Positions 1-5,015 of a stretch of 5,015 nucleotides of DNA are shown here, one piece after another. Location of the stretch: contig CAIJTL010001239.1 of assembly GCA_903823545.1 (NCBI GenBank), positions 1-5,015 on the forward strand. The letters run 5' to 3'. The first letter of the stretch is position 1; each line of letters starts with the position of its first letter. Under the pieces are notes generated by a model. It was not told where the DNA came from and did not search any database. It saw nothing but the letters and a program-made list of their open reading frames with translations. Made by a program: the position numbers and the translations under genes. This DNA comes from an uncultured Planctomycetaceae bacterium (lineage in GTDB: Bacteria > Planctomycetota > Planctomycetia > Planctomycetales > Planctomycetaceae).

Positions 1-266
1 ACGTGATGATTCGTGACGATGTAGCCGCGCTCGTCGAGGATCACTCCCGTCCCCATGCCGTTGATCTTGCGATCTTTTCCGGGCAAGAGGCTATCGGCGT
101 CGTCCGCGCTCTTCTCGCTGTGGATATTGACCACCGAATGTTTGGCACGTTCGATGGCTTTGACGGCGGGAGTCCTTCGAGATTCGGCGAGTTCGGAGCA
201 GTACCCCGAACTTCCCGCGAGAAGGGCAAACGCAAACAGACAGGAGGCGAGTGGTCGTAGCAGCAT
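1..266 (-). CDS. HtrA/DegP-type periplasmic serine protease, N-terminal fragment (partial)
   Basis: The minus strand reads from an ATG at 266-264 through 88 complete codons to the window edge, so the C-terminal part is missing. Residues 1-24 look like a Sec signal peptide: basic R4, a hydrophobic run (LASCLFAFALLAG), then a small-residue region suitable for signal peptidase I. The Cys at 23 is preceded by G-Y, which does not fit a lipobox. Residues 41-50 (AKHSVVNIHS) match the first beta strand of HtrA proteases. Residues 70-88 carry the hallmark GxGTGVI...GYIVTNHHV (M71 replacing the usual small residue), where H88 should be the catalytic His of the trypsin-like His-Asp-Ser triad. The Asp, the Ser and any PDZ domains lie outside the window. 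The family degrades or refolds damaged exported proteins. An in-frame stop lies a few codons upstream, so the start cannot move far; a TTG three codons before the ATG is the only nearby alternative. The gene is divergent from everything else here and need not be related to metal uptake. The family call is secure; the exact paralogue is not determinable. Confidence 0.85.
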   Translation of the reverse strand, partial: MLLRPLASCLFAFALLAGSSGYCSELAESRRTPAVKAIERAKHSVVNIHSEKSADDADSLLPGKDRKINGMGTGVILDERGYIVTNHH

Positions 267-726
267 GGGAGGCAAATTCTCGACTCAAGATGCAGCAGAC
301 TGTTCGCGAGATCCTTGCCTCCGGCAGGACCCCGACTGACGATCGGAGTGCGATCCTTCTGAACTCCGTACCGCCACCATCGACTCTTGAATCAGAACCG
401 CTTCAAACCTCACGGAGATACGCTCAAAGCTTGCCCAACACGAACGAGGTCAGGTTGTGCCGAATGCGCCGAGGGCTGTGCTCGGCGGCACATATATTGG
501 GGCCGCAACCATAGAGCCGAATGAAGTCTGCTCGGTAATTGGCTCATGGATTGAGTTTTCGCACATGGGTGGAGGCGTTTGGTACTTCCTGCCCTTGAAG
601 ATGCTCCCTACAACTGGATCGAACTTGTGATTTTGTCGTCGGACAAGTCCAAACTGATTCACGATTCAGTACATTTCAGAGTTCCATTCCTCTTACGACT
701 GTAGCTCCTCGTTAAGGTCTTTTTTC
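267..726. other. Divergent intergenic region, no defensible gene
   Basis: This 460-base stretch separates the minus-strand protease gene from the plus-strand TPR gene, so it should hold both promoters, but I see no convincing -35/-10 pair on either strand. No tRNA, CRISPR or insertion-sequence end is apparent. Two overlapping open stretches exist. One is on the plus strand from 391 to a stop at 628-630 (80 codons including the stop, no early ATG, GTG at 457). The other is on the minus strand at 450-662 (70 residues from an ATG). Neither peptide resembles a family I know, and neither has a ribosome binding site I trust. The stretch may include a decayed gene remnant. Immediately before the TPR gene an AAGG at 714-717 is followed by a T-rich spacer and the ATG at 727. 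Confidence 0.5.
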
Positions 727-1032
727 ATGTCACGTCGCGCACAATTGGAACAATTTCTCGCCGCTGAACCCCATGATCCGTTCCTGCGATACGGGCTCGC
801 GATGACCTGCGCGGCAGATGGCGACACAGACATCGCTCAACAACACTTCCAACAACTCACCGCCGAACACCCCAATTATGTTGCTGGTTATTTCCAGTGG
901 GCTCAGTTGTTGGCGAAACTTGACGAGATTGATCGAGCCAAGGAGTTACTCAAGTCTGGGATTTCTGTCGCTCGTAAGGTGGGTGATTCACATGCCGCGG
1001 GTGAAATGGCGGAGTTCCTTGGGACGCTTTGA
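727..1032 (+). CDS. Small tetratricopeptide-repeat protein (101 aa)
   Basis: A 101-residue cytosolic protein with no signal peptide or membrane segment. Two TPR-like helical hairpins are visible: about residues 17-50 (FLRYGLAMTCAADGD followed by AQQHFQQLTAEHPNY) and about 51-84 (YVAGYFQWAQLLAKLDEID followed by RAKELLKSGISVARK). Both show the expected pattern of small and aromatic residues, and the first ends in a P-N-Y turn. The C-terminal piece (GDSHAAGEMAEFLGTL) resembles the ending of a family of about 100-residue TPR proteins that I recall being widespread in planctomycetes. TPR repeats mediate protein-protein contacts; no partner can be inferred. The start is the ATG at 727, with a weak AAGG nine bases upstream. 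The gene precedes the metal-transport operon on the same strand with a 126-base gap to its ATG, so co-transcription is possible, but the gap contains its own candidate regulatory sites. The repeat assignment is firm; the cellular role is unknown. Confidence 0.8.
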   Translation: MSRRAQLEQFLAAEPHDPFLRYGLAMTCAADGDTDIAQQHFQQLTAEHPNYVAGYFQWAQLLAKLDEIDRAKELLKSGISVARKVGDSHAAGEMAEFLGTL

Positions 1033-1071
1033 TTGACGTATCGCTCGGGGACTTTTTTTCGACGTTGTCGA

Positions 1072-1100
1072 TTGACGATCTGGCTTTGCGGCCATAGTTT
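1072..1100 (+). promoter_or_regulatory. Weak sigma70-like promoter candidate for the metal-transport operon
   Basis: TTGACG at 1072-1077 matches five of six bases of the -35 consensus. Exactly 17 bases later, TAGTTT at 1095-1100 matches only three of six bases of the -10 consensus. A second TTGACG lies at 1033-1038, within an eight-base direct repeat GATTGACG (1031-1038 and 1070-1077). The position, between the TPR gene and the lipoprotein gene and upstream of the inverted repeat at 1121-1140, is right for the operon promoter. The poor -10 box keeps confidence low. Confidence 0.2.
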
Positions 1101-1120
1101 TCGAGTCGTCAAAAATAAAT

Positions 1121-1140
1121 TTTCTGTTGGGCAACAAAAG
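1121..1140. promoter_or_regulatory. Inverted repeat, candidate operator for the fused DtxR-type repressor
   Basis: An imperfect 20-base palindrome is centred on GG at 1130-1131. The core GTTG/CAAC (1126-1129 and 1132-1135) is perfect. It extends outward by T1125-A1136, a C/A mismatch, T1123-A1138, T1122-A1139 and a T-G pair. An AT-rich run (1111-1123) flanks it on the left. DtxR/MntR family repressors bind dyad-symmetric sites of about 20 bases, often overlapping the promoter of the transporter they control. This repeat ends 18 bases before the lipoprotein ATG, and the operon encodes such a repressor domain. Assignment to that repressor is inference; the repeat could instead form an mRNA hairpin or be chance. 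Confidence 0.35.
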
Positions 1141-1158
1141 TTCGCTCTGGGGCGATTG

Positions 1159-2169
1159 ATGGGCAGCTATTCTCGCAATGTCTTACTTGGCCTGGGAATC
1201 TATCTGTTGGCGCTTGGCGGTTGTGGCAACCGTGATCGTGCGGAGGCTGAGAAGTTAACTGAGAATTCACGATCGGGGTTGCCCAAGGTGATCACGACTG
1301 TCGGGATGGTGACTGACATTGCCCGGCAAGTTGTCGGTGATCGTGCAGTGGTGATTGGGCTTCTCAACGAAGGGGTTGATCCGCATCTCTACCATCCGAC
1401 TCGCAATGACGTTCAGCGGCTCAGCTCAGCTAACGTGATCTTTTACGGAGGCTTGATGTTGGAGGGGCGCATGGAGGAGTCGATGTTGAAGCTCAAGCAA
1501 AACGGCAAAATCAAAGTCTTCGCCGTCAGTGAGTCGCTCGACCATGCGTTGCTTCGCAAGCCGCCGGAGTTTGATGGGCACTTCGATCCGCATGTTTGGA
1601 TGGACGTAATGCTCTGGAGCCAGTGCGTCAGTGCCGTCGCGAATGGGATGTCCGAATTCGATGCAAACCGCGCATCAGAATATCGCGACCGAGCGGAGGC
1701 TTACCAAAAAACACTGGCGCAACTGGATGAGTATGTGCGTGGGCTCATTGAGTCGATTCCGCGCGAACAGCGAGTTCTTGTGACCGCCCACGATGCCTTT
1801 GGGTACTTTGCCCGTGCGTATGGATTGGAAGTGAAATCGGTGCAGGGGATCTCAACGGATTCTGAGGCAGGTGTGGCAGATATCAATGCGTTGGTGGATC
1901 TGCTGGTTACTCGAAAGATCGGAGCGATTTTTGTGGAAAGCAGCGTGTCCGATAAAGGATTGCGAGCGGTCATTGAGGGGGCTGCGAAACAAGGTTGGGC
2001 GGTTCGGGTCGGGGGAGAATTGTTTTCGGATGCGATGGGACCGAGTGGGACCTACCGAGGGACGTACATTGGTATGATCGACCACAACGCAACAGTGATT
2101 GCCAGGGAATTGGGGGGCAACGCACCTGAGGGTGGCTTCCAGGGGAAGTTATCTGAGGGCAGGAAATGA
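1159..2169 (+). CDS. troA: Metal ABC transporter substrate-binding lipoprotein (TroA/MntA/YtgA type)
   Basis: A 336-residue cluster A-I (TroA/ZnuA) metal-binding protein that captures divalent metal outside the inner membrane and delivers it to the downstream permeases. The ATG at 1159 is chosen because it gives a clean lipoprotein signal: R6, a hydrophobic stretch at 8-19, and lipobox LGGC with the lipidated Cys at residue 22. The frame stays open back to a TTG at 1033, but using it would place 42 unrelated residues before the signal. Four ligand positions of TroA are recognisable: H76 in DPHLY, H145 in DPHVW, H211 in TAHDAF, and D291 in LFSDAMG. The segments [12 protein letters not shown] (227-238) and TYIGMIDHN (302-310) are also typical of the family. 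There is no His-rich loop of the kind common in ZnuA, which favours Mn(II) or Fe(II), though specificity cannot be settled by sequence. It overlaps the ATPase gene by four bases (ATGA), implying translational coupling. Confidence 0.92.
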   Translation: MGSYSRNVLLGLGIYLLALGGCGNRDRAEAEKLTENSRSGLPKVITTVGMVTDIARQVVGDRAVVIGLLNEGVDPHLYHPTRNDVQRLSSANVIFYGGLMLEGRMEESMLKLKQNGKIKVFAVSESLDHALLRKPPEFDGHFDPHVWMDVMLWSQCVSAVANGMSEFDANRASEYRDRAEAYQKTLAQLDEYVRGLIESIPREQRVLVTAHDAFGYFARAYGLEVKSVQGISTDSEAGVADINALVDLLVTRKIGAIFVESSVSDKGLRAVIEGAAKQGWAVRVGGELFSDAMGPSGTYRGTYIGMIDHNATVIARELGGNAPEGGFQGKLSEGRK

Positions 2170-3005
2170 CCAATTCTACCATCGATCATGAAGCAGTTCC
2201 GTCTGGGATTGAGCCGTCAGCCTCGTCCGTGCTCAATGCCGCGTCGATGGTTCCGTTGTCGATCGAGGATGTCACTGTCGCATATCACCGTCGGCCAGTG
2301 CTCTGGAACATTGATTATCAAGCACCGCGAGGCAAGCTCGTTGCGATCGTCGGCCCCAATGGTTCAGGGAAGACAACGCTCATCAAGTCGATTTTGGATT
2401 TGGTCCCACGTGCGGCAGGACGAGTTCTGATTTTCGGTAAGGAGTATAAAACTCAAAGACATCGAGTCGGTTACGTTCCACAACGGACGAGTGTTGACTG
2501 GGACTTTCCGGTATCTGCGCTCGACGTAGTCGCGATGGGCCTGTATCGGAAAATCGGTTGGTTCAAGCCTGTGACACACGCTCATCGCGAAACCGCGAAG
2601 CAGGCGCTCGACCGAGTCGGCATGGTTGATTTCGCATCGCGGCAAATTAGTCAGCTTTCAGGTGGTCAGCAGCAGAGAGTCTTCTTGGCTCGCGCGCTGG
2701 TCCAAAACGCAGACCTCTATTTCATGGACGAACCGTTTGCCGGAGTCGATGCGGCGACCGAACGAGCGATCGTCGACATCCTACGCTCGCTGCGAGAATC
2801 TGGCAAAACGGTCATTGTTGTGCATCATGATTTGCAAACGGTTCACGAATACTTCGACGAAGTGATGTTGCTCAACATGCGGCTGATTGCTGCCGGACCA
2901 ACGAGTGACGTTTTCACGACGGAAAATCTGCGAAAGACATACGGTGGCAAACTGGCGCTGTTGGATCAACTGAGCGAAAAAATGGCTCGTCCGCGCAACA
3001 ATTGA
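2166..3005 (+). CDS. troB: Metal ABC transporter ATP-binding protein (TroB/MntB/YtgB type)
   Basis: A 279-residue cytosolic ATPase that should dimerise and power the two-permease metal channel. All nucleotide-binding motifs are intact: Walker A GPNGSGKT (63-70), Q-loop Q106 in [14 protein letters not shown], signature LSGGQQQR (164-171), Walker B LYFMDEP (184-190), D-loop AGVD (192-195) and H-loop H221. The SVDWDFP segment after the Q-loop and the later [10 protein letters not shown] are typical of Mn/Fe/Zn importers of the TroB, SitB and MntB group rather than of other ABC families. The start at 2166 shares ATGA with the stop of the lipoprotein gene and follows AGGA at 2161-2164. It adds about 27 Ser/Ala-rich residues before the usual family start; an alternative ATG at 2247 (M28) would give the standard length. 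A 39-base gap separates it from the next gene. The product class is secure; the exact metal is not. Confidence 0.94.
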   Translation: MTNSTIDHEAVPSGIEPSASSVLNAASMVPLSIEDVTVAYHRRPVLWNIDYQAPRGKLVAIVGPNGSGKTTLIKSILDLVPRAAGRVLIFGKEYKTQRHRVGYVPQRTSVDWDFPVSALDVVAMGLYRKIGWFKPVTHAHRETAKQALDRVGMVDFASRQISQLSGGQQQRVFLARALVQNADLYFMDEPFAGVDAATERAIVDILRSLRESGKTVIVVHHDLQTVHEYFDEVMLLNMRLIAAGPTSDVFTTENLRKTYGGKLALLDQLSEKMARPRNN

Positions 3006-3044
3006 CCTGAAAATGTGCCGCCAGTGAATTGAAAAGTGAGAGCC

Positions 3045-4439
3045 ATGAGTTCGGTTCTAGGTGTAGTCGATTCGATGTTGGAGCTACTGTTCAGAGCGAT
3101 CACGCTCCGCGACTACAACACTCGAATCGTTCTTGGCGGAACCATTTTATTGGGGATCAGTAGTGGGTTGGTCGGAACGTTTTTGGTGTTACGCAAGCGA
3201 GCGCTTGCAGCGGATGTTGTCAGTCACTCGGCATTGCCTGGAATCGCGATCGCATTCTTGGTGGCCGAGAGGCTTTCGCCGGGAAGCGGACGATCTTCGA
3301 GCATTCTTCTGATTGGGGCTTTTGTGTCGAGCCTGCTCGGTATGGGAATGACAATGTGCATTCGCCGTTGGACTCGAATCAAGGATGACGCGGCACTCGC
3401 GATTGTGCTTGGTTTGTTTTTCGGTTTAGGGATGGCGTTGTTTACCGTTGTGCAGAGGACGGCGACGGGAAACGCAGCTGGCCTGCAGCATTTTATCTTT
3501 GGAAAAGCTGCGTCGATTGTGGCTGCTGATGTGTGGCTGATTGCTGAGGTGTCGGCTGTTGTCACGTTACTTTGTTGTGCGTTGTTCAAAGAGTTATCAC
3601 TTCTCTGCTTTGATGAAGAGTTCGCTGCCGCTCGTGGCTATCACACTTTTGTGTTGGATGGGACGCTGACATTAATGGCGGTGACAGTGACGTTGATCGG
3701 CCTGCAGAGCGTCGGTCTTTTGTTGGTCGTTGCATTACTTTTAATTCCACCTACTGCCGCTCGATTCTGGACGCATCACCTGAAGAGCATGGCATTGATC
3801 GCGGCAGCGATCGGGGGACTGAGTTGTGGAATCGGAGTGTTGCTCAGTGCGGCATTTCCACGATTGGCGGCAGGTGCTGTGATTGTCTTATCGGGTGCCG
3901 CTCTGTTTGTGCTCAGTTTGCTATTTGGTCGCTCACAAGGTCTGTGGCCTCGCTGGAGATCGCAGCGAGAGTTTGAGCATAAGATCGGTCGCAGTGATTT
4001 ATTGCGAGCTTGTTTTGAATACATCGAGCCGTTGTTCAACATTGATGAAATCAACGCTCGAAAGTTGCAGTCGGTGAGCATCCCTCCGAGTCGATTGCTG
4101 AACATAGGGCATTGGCCAGAAAGCCATTTTCAAAGATTGACAGCCTCGGCGGAGAAATCCGGATTGTTGCGGTTCTCTTCAGAGGGCTGGCAACTCACGA
4201 TGGATGGTGCCGTTGAGGCGATGAATGTCACGCGGCAACATCGGTTGTGGGAGCTTTATCTGCTGACTCAAACTGACCTTGATCCACGATTGGTCGATCG
4301 TGGTGCCGACGGGATCGAGCATGCGCTGGATTCAGAACAGCTCGCACGGCTTGAGGGCCTACTCTCGGCTGCATCCGATCAACGAATTCCGCCCAGCCCA
4401 CACGTCATCACTGGGGCGGCGAATTCTGACTCGACATAA
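3045..4439 (+). CDS. troC: Metal ABC permease fused to a DtxR/MntR-type metal-dependent repressor (YtgCR-like)
   Basis: A 464-residue fusion. Residues about 20-295 are an ABC-3 (TroC/TroD) permease with roughly nine hydrophobic segments. A family motif lies at ADVVSHSALPG (56-66), where D57 and H61 are the residues expected near the metal path, and AARGYH (195-200) lies in the cytoplasmic loop region. After a basic linker (about 300-312) the protein continues as a repressor. Residues about 318-385 fit a winged helix-turn-helix (PPSRLLNIGHWPESHFQRL, then GLLRFSSEGWQLT). Residues about 386-442 fit the DtxR dimerisation and metal-binding domain, with RQHRLWE and ADGIEHALD. H399, D422, E425 and H426 align with B. 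subtilis MntR H77, E99, E102 and H103. No SH3-like third domain is present, as in MntR. An ordinary TroC is about 280-300 residues, so the extra 170 are a real fusion read in one frame. Chlamydial YtgC-YtgR has the same architecture, and there the repressor is cleaved off and regulates the operon. ATG at 3045 is preferred; an in-frame GTG lies at 3036. Confidence 0.9.
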   Translation: MSSVLGVVDSMLELLFRAITLRDYNTRIVLGGTILLGISSGLVGTFLVLRKRALAADVVSHSALPGIAIAFLVAERLSPGSGRSSSILLIGAFVSSLLGMGMTMCIRRWTRIKDDAALAIVLGLFFGLGMALFTVVQRTATGNAAGLQHFIFGKAASIVAADVWLIAEVSAVVTLLCCALFKELSLLCFDEEFAAARGYHTFVLDGTLTLMAVTVTLIGLQSVGLLLVVALLLIPPTAARFWTHHLKSMALIAAAIGGLSCGIGVLLSAAFPRLAAGAVIVLSGAALFVLSLLFGRSQGLWPRWRSQREFEHKIGRSDLLRACFEYIEPLFNIDEINARKLQSVSIPPSRLLNIGHWPESHFQRLTASAEKSGLLRFSSEGWQLTMDGAVEAMNVTRQHRLWELYLLTQTDLDPRLVDRGADGIEHALDSEQLARLEGLLSAASDQRIPPSPHVITGAANSDST

Positions 4440-4456
4440 TTGAATGCAATGCATCC

Positions 4457-4500
4457 GACCGAACCACTCTCTTCGGGGGAGGGGCGGCGGTCACTTTTTT
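4457..4500 (+). terminator. GC-rich hairpin plus T-run between the two permease genes; possible attenuator
   Basis: The outer stem GACCG (4457-4461) pairs with CGGTC (4488-4492). The inner stem CTCTC (4467-4471) pairs with GGGAG (4477-4481) across a TTCGG loop, with one T-G pair, and CC/GG pairs can add between the stems. Six T follow at 4495-4500, two bases after the outer stem. The shape resembles an intrinsic terminator, yet it sits inside an operon, 12 bases before the chosen start of the last gene. It could lower expression of the second permease relative to the first, stabilise the upstream mRNA, or be fortuitous. I folded it by eye only. Confidence 0.35.
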
Positions 4501-4511
4501 GTGCGGGTCAA

Positions 4512-5015
4512 ATGATTTGGAACACGTCAATGACGTTCTTGGAACCTCTACAAACTTGGGCGAGGAACGACACGTGGATCGTCGTGATCGGGGCTTTGGC
4601 GGCGATGGCATGCGCGTTGCCTGGGTGTTTTTTGCTGTTGCGTCGGCAGAGCATGATGGGTGACGCGATTAGTCACACGTCATTGTTGGGCATTGTGGCT
4701 GCGTTTTTTGCGTCGCATTATTTGGTGAAGTTGGGTGTTATTTCGGCGGCGACCGAACCGCTACTTCGACACGTGGCGATGTGCTTAGGGGCAGTTGTTG
4801 TCGGTGTCATGTCGGCGTGGTTGGCGGAGTCGCTGCAAAAGTTGGGTAATGTCGAAAGCAGTGCTGCATTGGGGGTCGTCTTCACATCGCTGTTCGCTTT
4901 GGGATTGTTGCTGATTCGAGCAGTCGCTGATGACGTTCACATTGACCCTGATTGCGTTCTCTACGGGACTATTGAGACGTCTGTCTTGGAGACGATCGGT
5001 ACCAGCGATGTGCCG
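4512..5015 (+). CDS. troD: Second metal ABC permease (TroD/YtgD type), truncated by window end
   Basis: The frame is open to the right edge (168 codons visible, roughly the first half of the protein). It is an ABC-3 family permease that should pair with the preceding permease to form the channel. With the ATG at 4512, hydrophobic segments appear at about 22-44, 54-76, 88-104 and 116-136. The motif GDAISH (50-55) keeps the Asp (D51) and His (H55) spacing seen in the first permease. The following residues are TSLLG where the family usually has an A-x-LPG ending, so the conserved Pro is Leu. The segment HIDPDCVLYGTIE (143-155) is typical of this subunit in related operons. Start choice is open: ATG at 4449 would add 21 polar residues and cover the hairpin at 4457-4492, while ATG at 4530 gives a start like that of relatives. 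I chose 4512 as intermediate, with GGG at 4505-4507 as a weak ribosome site. The gap from the preceding stop is 72 bases. There is no repressor domain in the visible part. Confidence 0.88.
   Translation, partial: MIWNTSMTFLEPLQTWARNDTWIVVIGALAAMACALPGCFLLLRRQSMMGDAISHTSLLGIVAAFFASHYLVKLGVISAATEPLLRHVAMCLGAVVVGVMSAWLAESLQKLGNVESSAALGVVFTSLFALGLLLIRAVADDVHIDPDCVLYGTIETSVLETIGTSDVP

Noticed and set aside
3..260. Plus-strand open frame of 85 residues at the left edge
   Set aside because: It lies opposite the protease gene, whose signal peptide and TNHHV catalytic motif are unmistakable; the plus-strand peptide shows no recognisable domain.
1046..1059. T-run after the TPR gene as an intrinsic terminator
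   Set aside because: Seven T occur at 1053-1059, but I find no stable stem immediately before them; the short GTTCC/GGGAC dyad at 1013-1024 is inside the coding region, has a two-base loop and is too distant.
1060..1070. Short dyad CGAC-GTT-GTCG as an operator
   Set aside because: Only four base pairs per arm, easily expected by chance, and it lies upstream of the promoter candidate; the 1121-1140 repeat is longer and better placed.
1033..1158. Possible N-terminal extension of the binding protein from a TTG at 1033
   Set aside because: The frame is open, but the added 42 residues would bury a good lipoprotein signal with lipobox LGGC, and the region instead contains promoter- and operator-like sequence.
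3224..3589. Minus-strand open frame of 121 residues inside the permease
   Set aside because: It is antisense to conserved membrane segments of the permease; its composition is explained by that overlap, and there is no recognisable motif or ribosome site.
4449..4511. Upstream ATG at 4449 as start of the second permease
   Set aside because: The added residues are polar and unlike family N termini, and the stretch forms a hairpin with a T-run; kept only as an alternative.
1..5015. Searched for tRNA or rRNA genes, CRISPR arrays, insertion-sequence ends and attachment sites
   Set aside because: No cloverleaf-like sequence, regularly spaced repeats, transposase reading frame or paired terminal repeats were seen by eye on either strand.

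Overview
The window most likely comes from a planctomycete or another member of the PVC superphylum. The reasons are moderate GC, weak Shine-Dalgarno sites, a small TPR protein of a type I associate with planctomycetes, and a metal-transport operon whose closest architectural match known to me is the chlamydial ytgABCD operon. This placement is inference from gene content, because no rRNA or other phylogenetic marker is present.

Layout: (1) Positions 1-266, minus strand: the N-terminal 88 residues of an HtrA/DegP-type exported serine protease, running off the left edge just after its catalytic His. (2) Positions 267-726: a divergent intergenic stretch with no gene I can defend. (3) Positions 727-1032, plus strand: a 101-residue protein with two TPR repeats. 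(4) Positions 1033-1158: a leader carrying a weak promoter candidate and a clear inverted repeat just before the transport operon. (5) Positions 1159-5015, plus strand: a four-gene metal ABC importer in the order lipoprotein binding protein (TroA/MntA/YtgA type), ATPase (TroB type), permease 1 fused to a DtxR/MntR-type repressor, and permease 2 (cut by the right edge).

The genes form one pathway. The lipoprotein captures a divalent metal, probably Mn(II) or Fe(II) rather than Zn because it lacks a His-rich loop. Two different permeases form the channel and the ATPase powers uptake. The most notable point is the third gene. After about nine membrane segments it continues into a winged helix-turn-helix and a DtxR/MntR dimerisation domain that keeps a plausible metal site (H399, D422, E425, H426). 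This is the YtgC-YtgR arrangement of Chlamydia, where the repressor part is released from the permease by proteolysis and controls the operon. The inverted repeat at 1121-1140 is a natural candidate operator. A GC-rich hairpin followed by six T at 4457-4500, between the two permease genes, could attenuate or process the transcript before the last gene. The fusion itself is known in Chlamydia; its function in this lineage, the operator and the hairpin are inferences.
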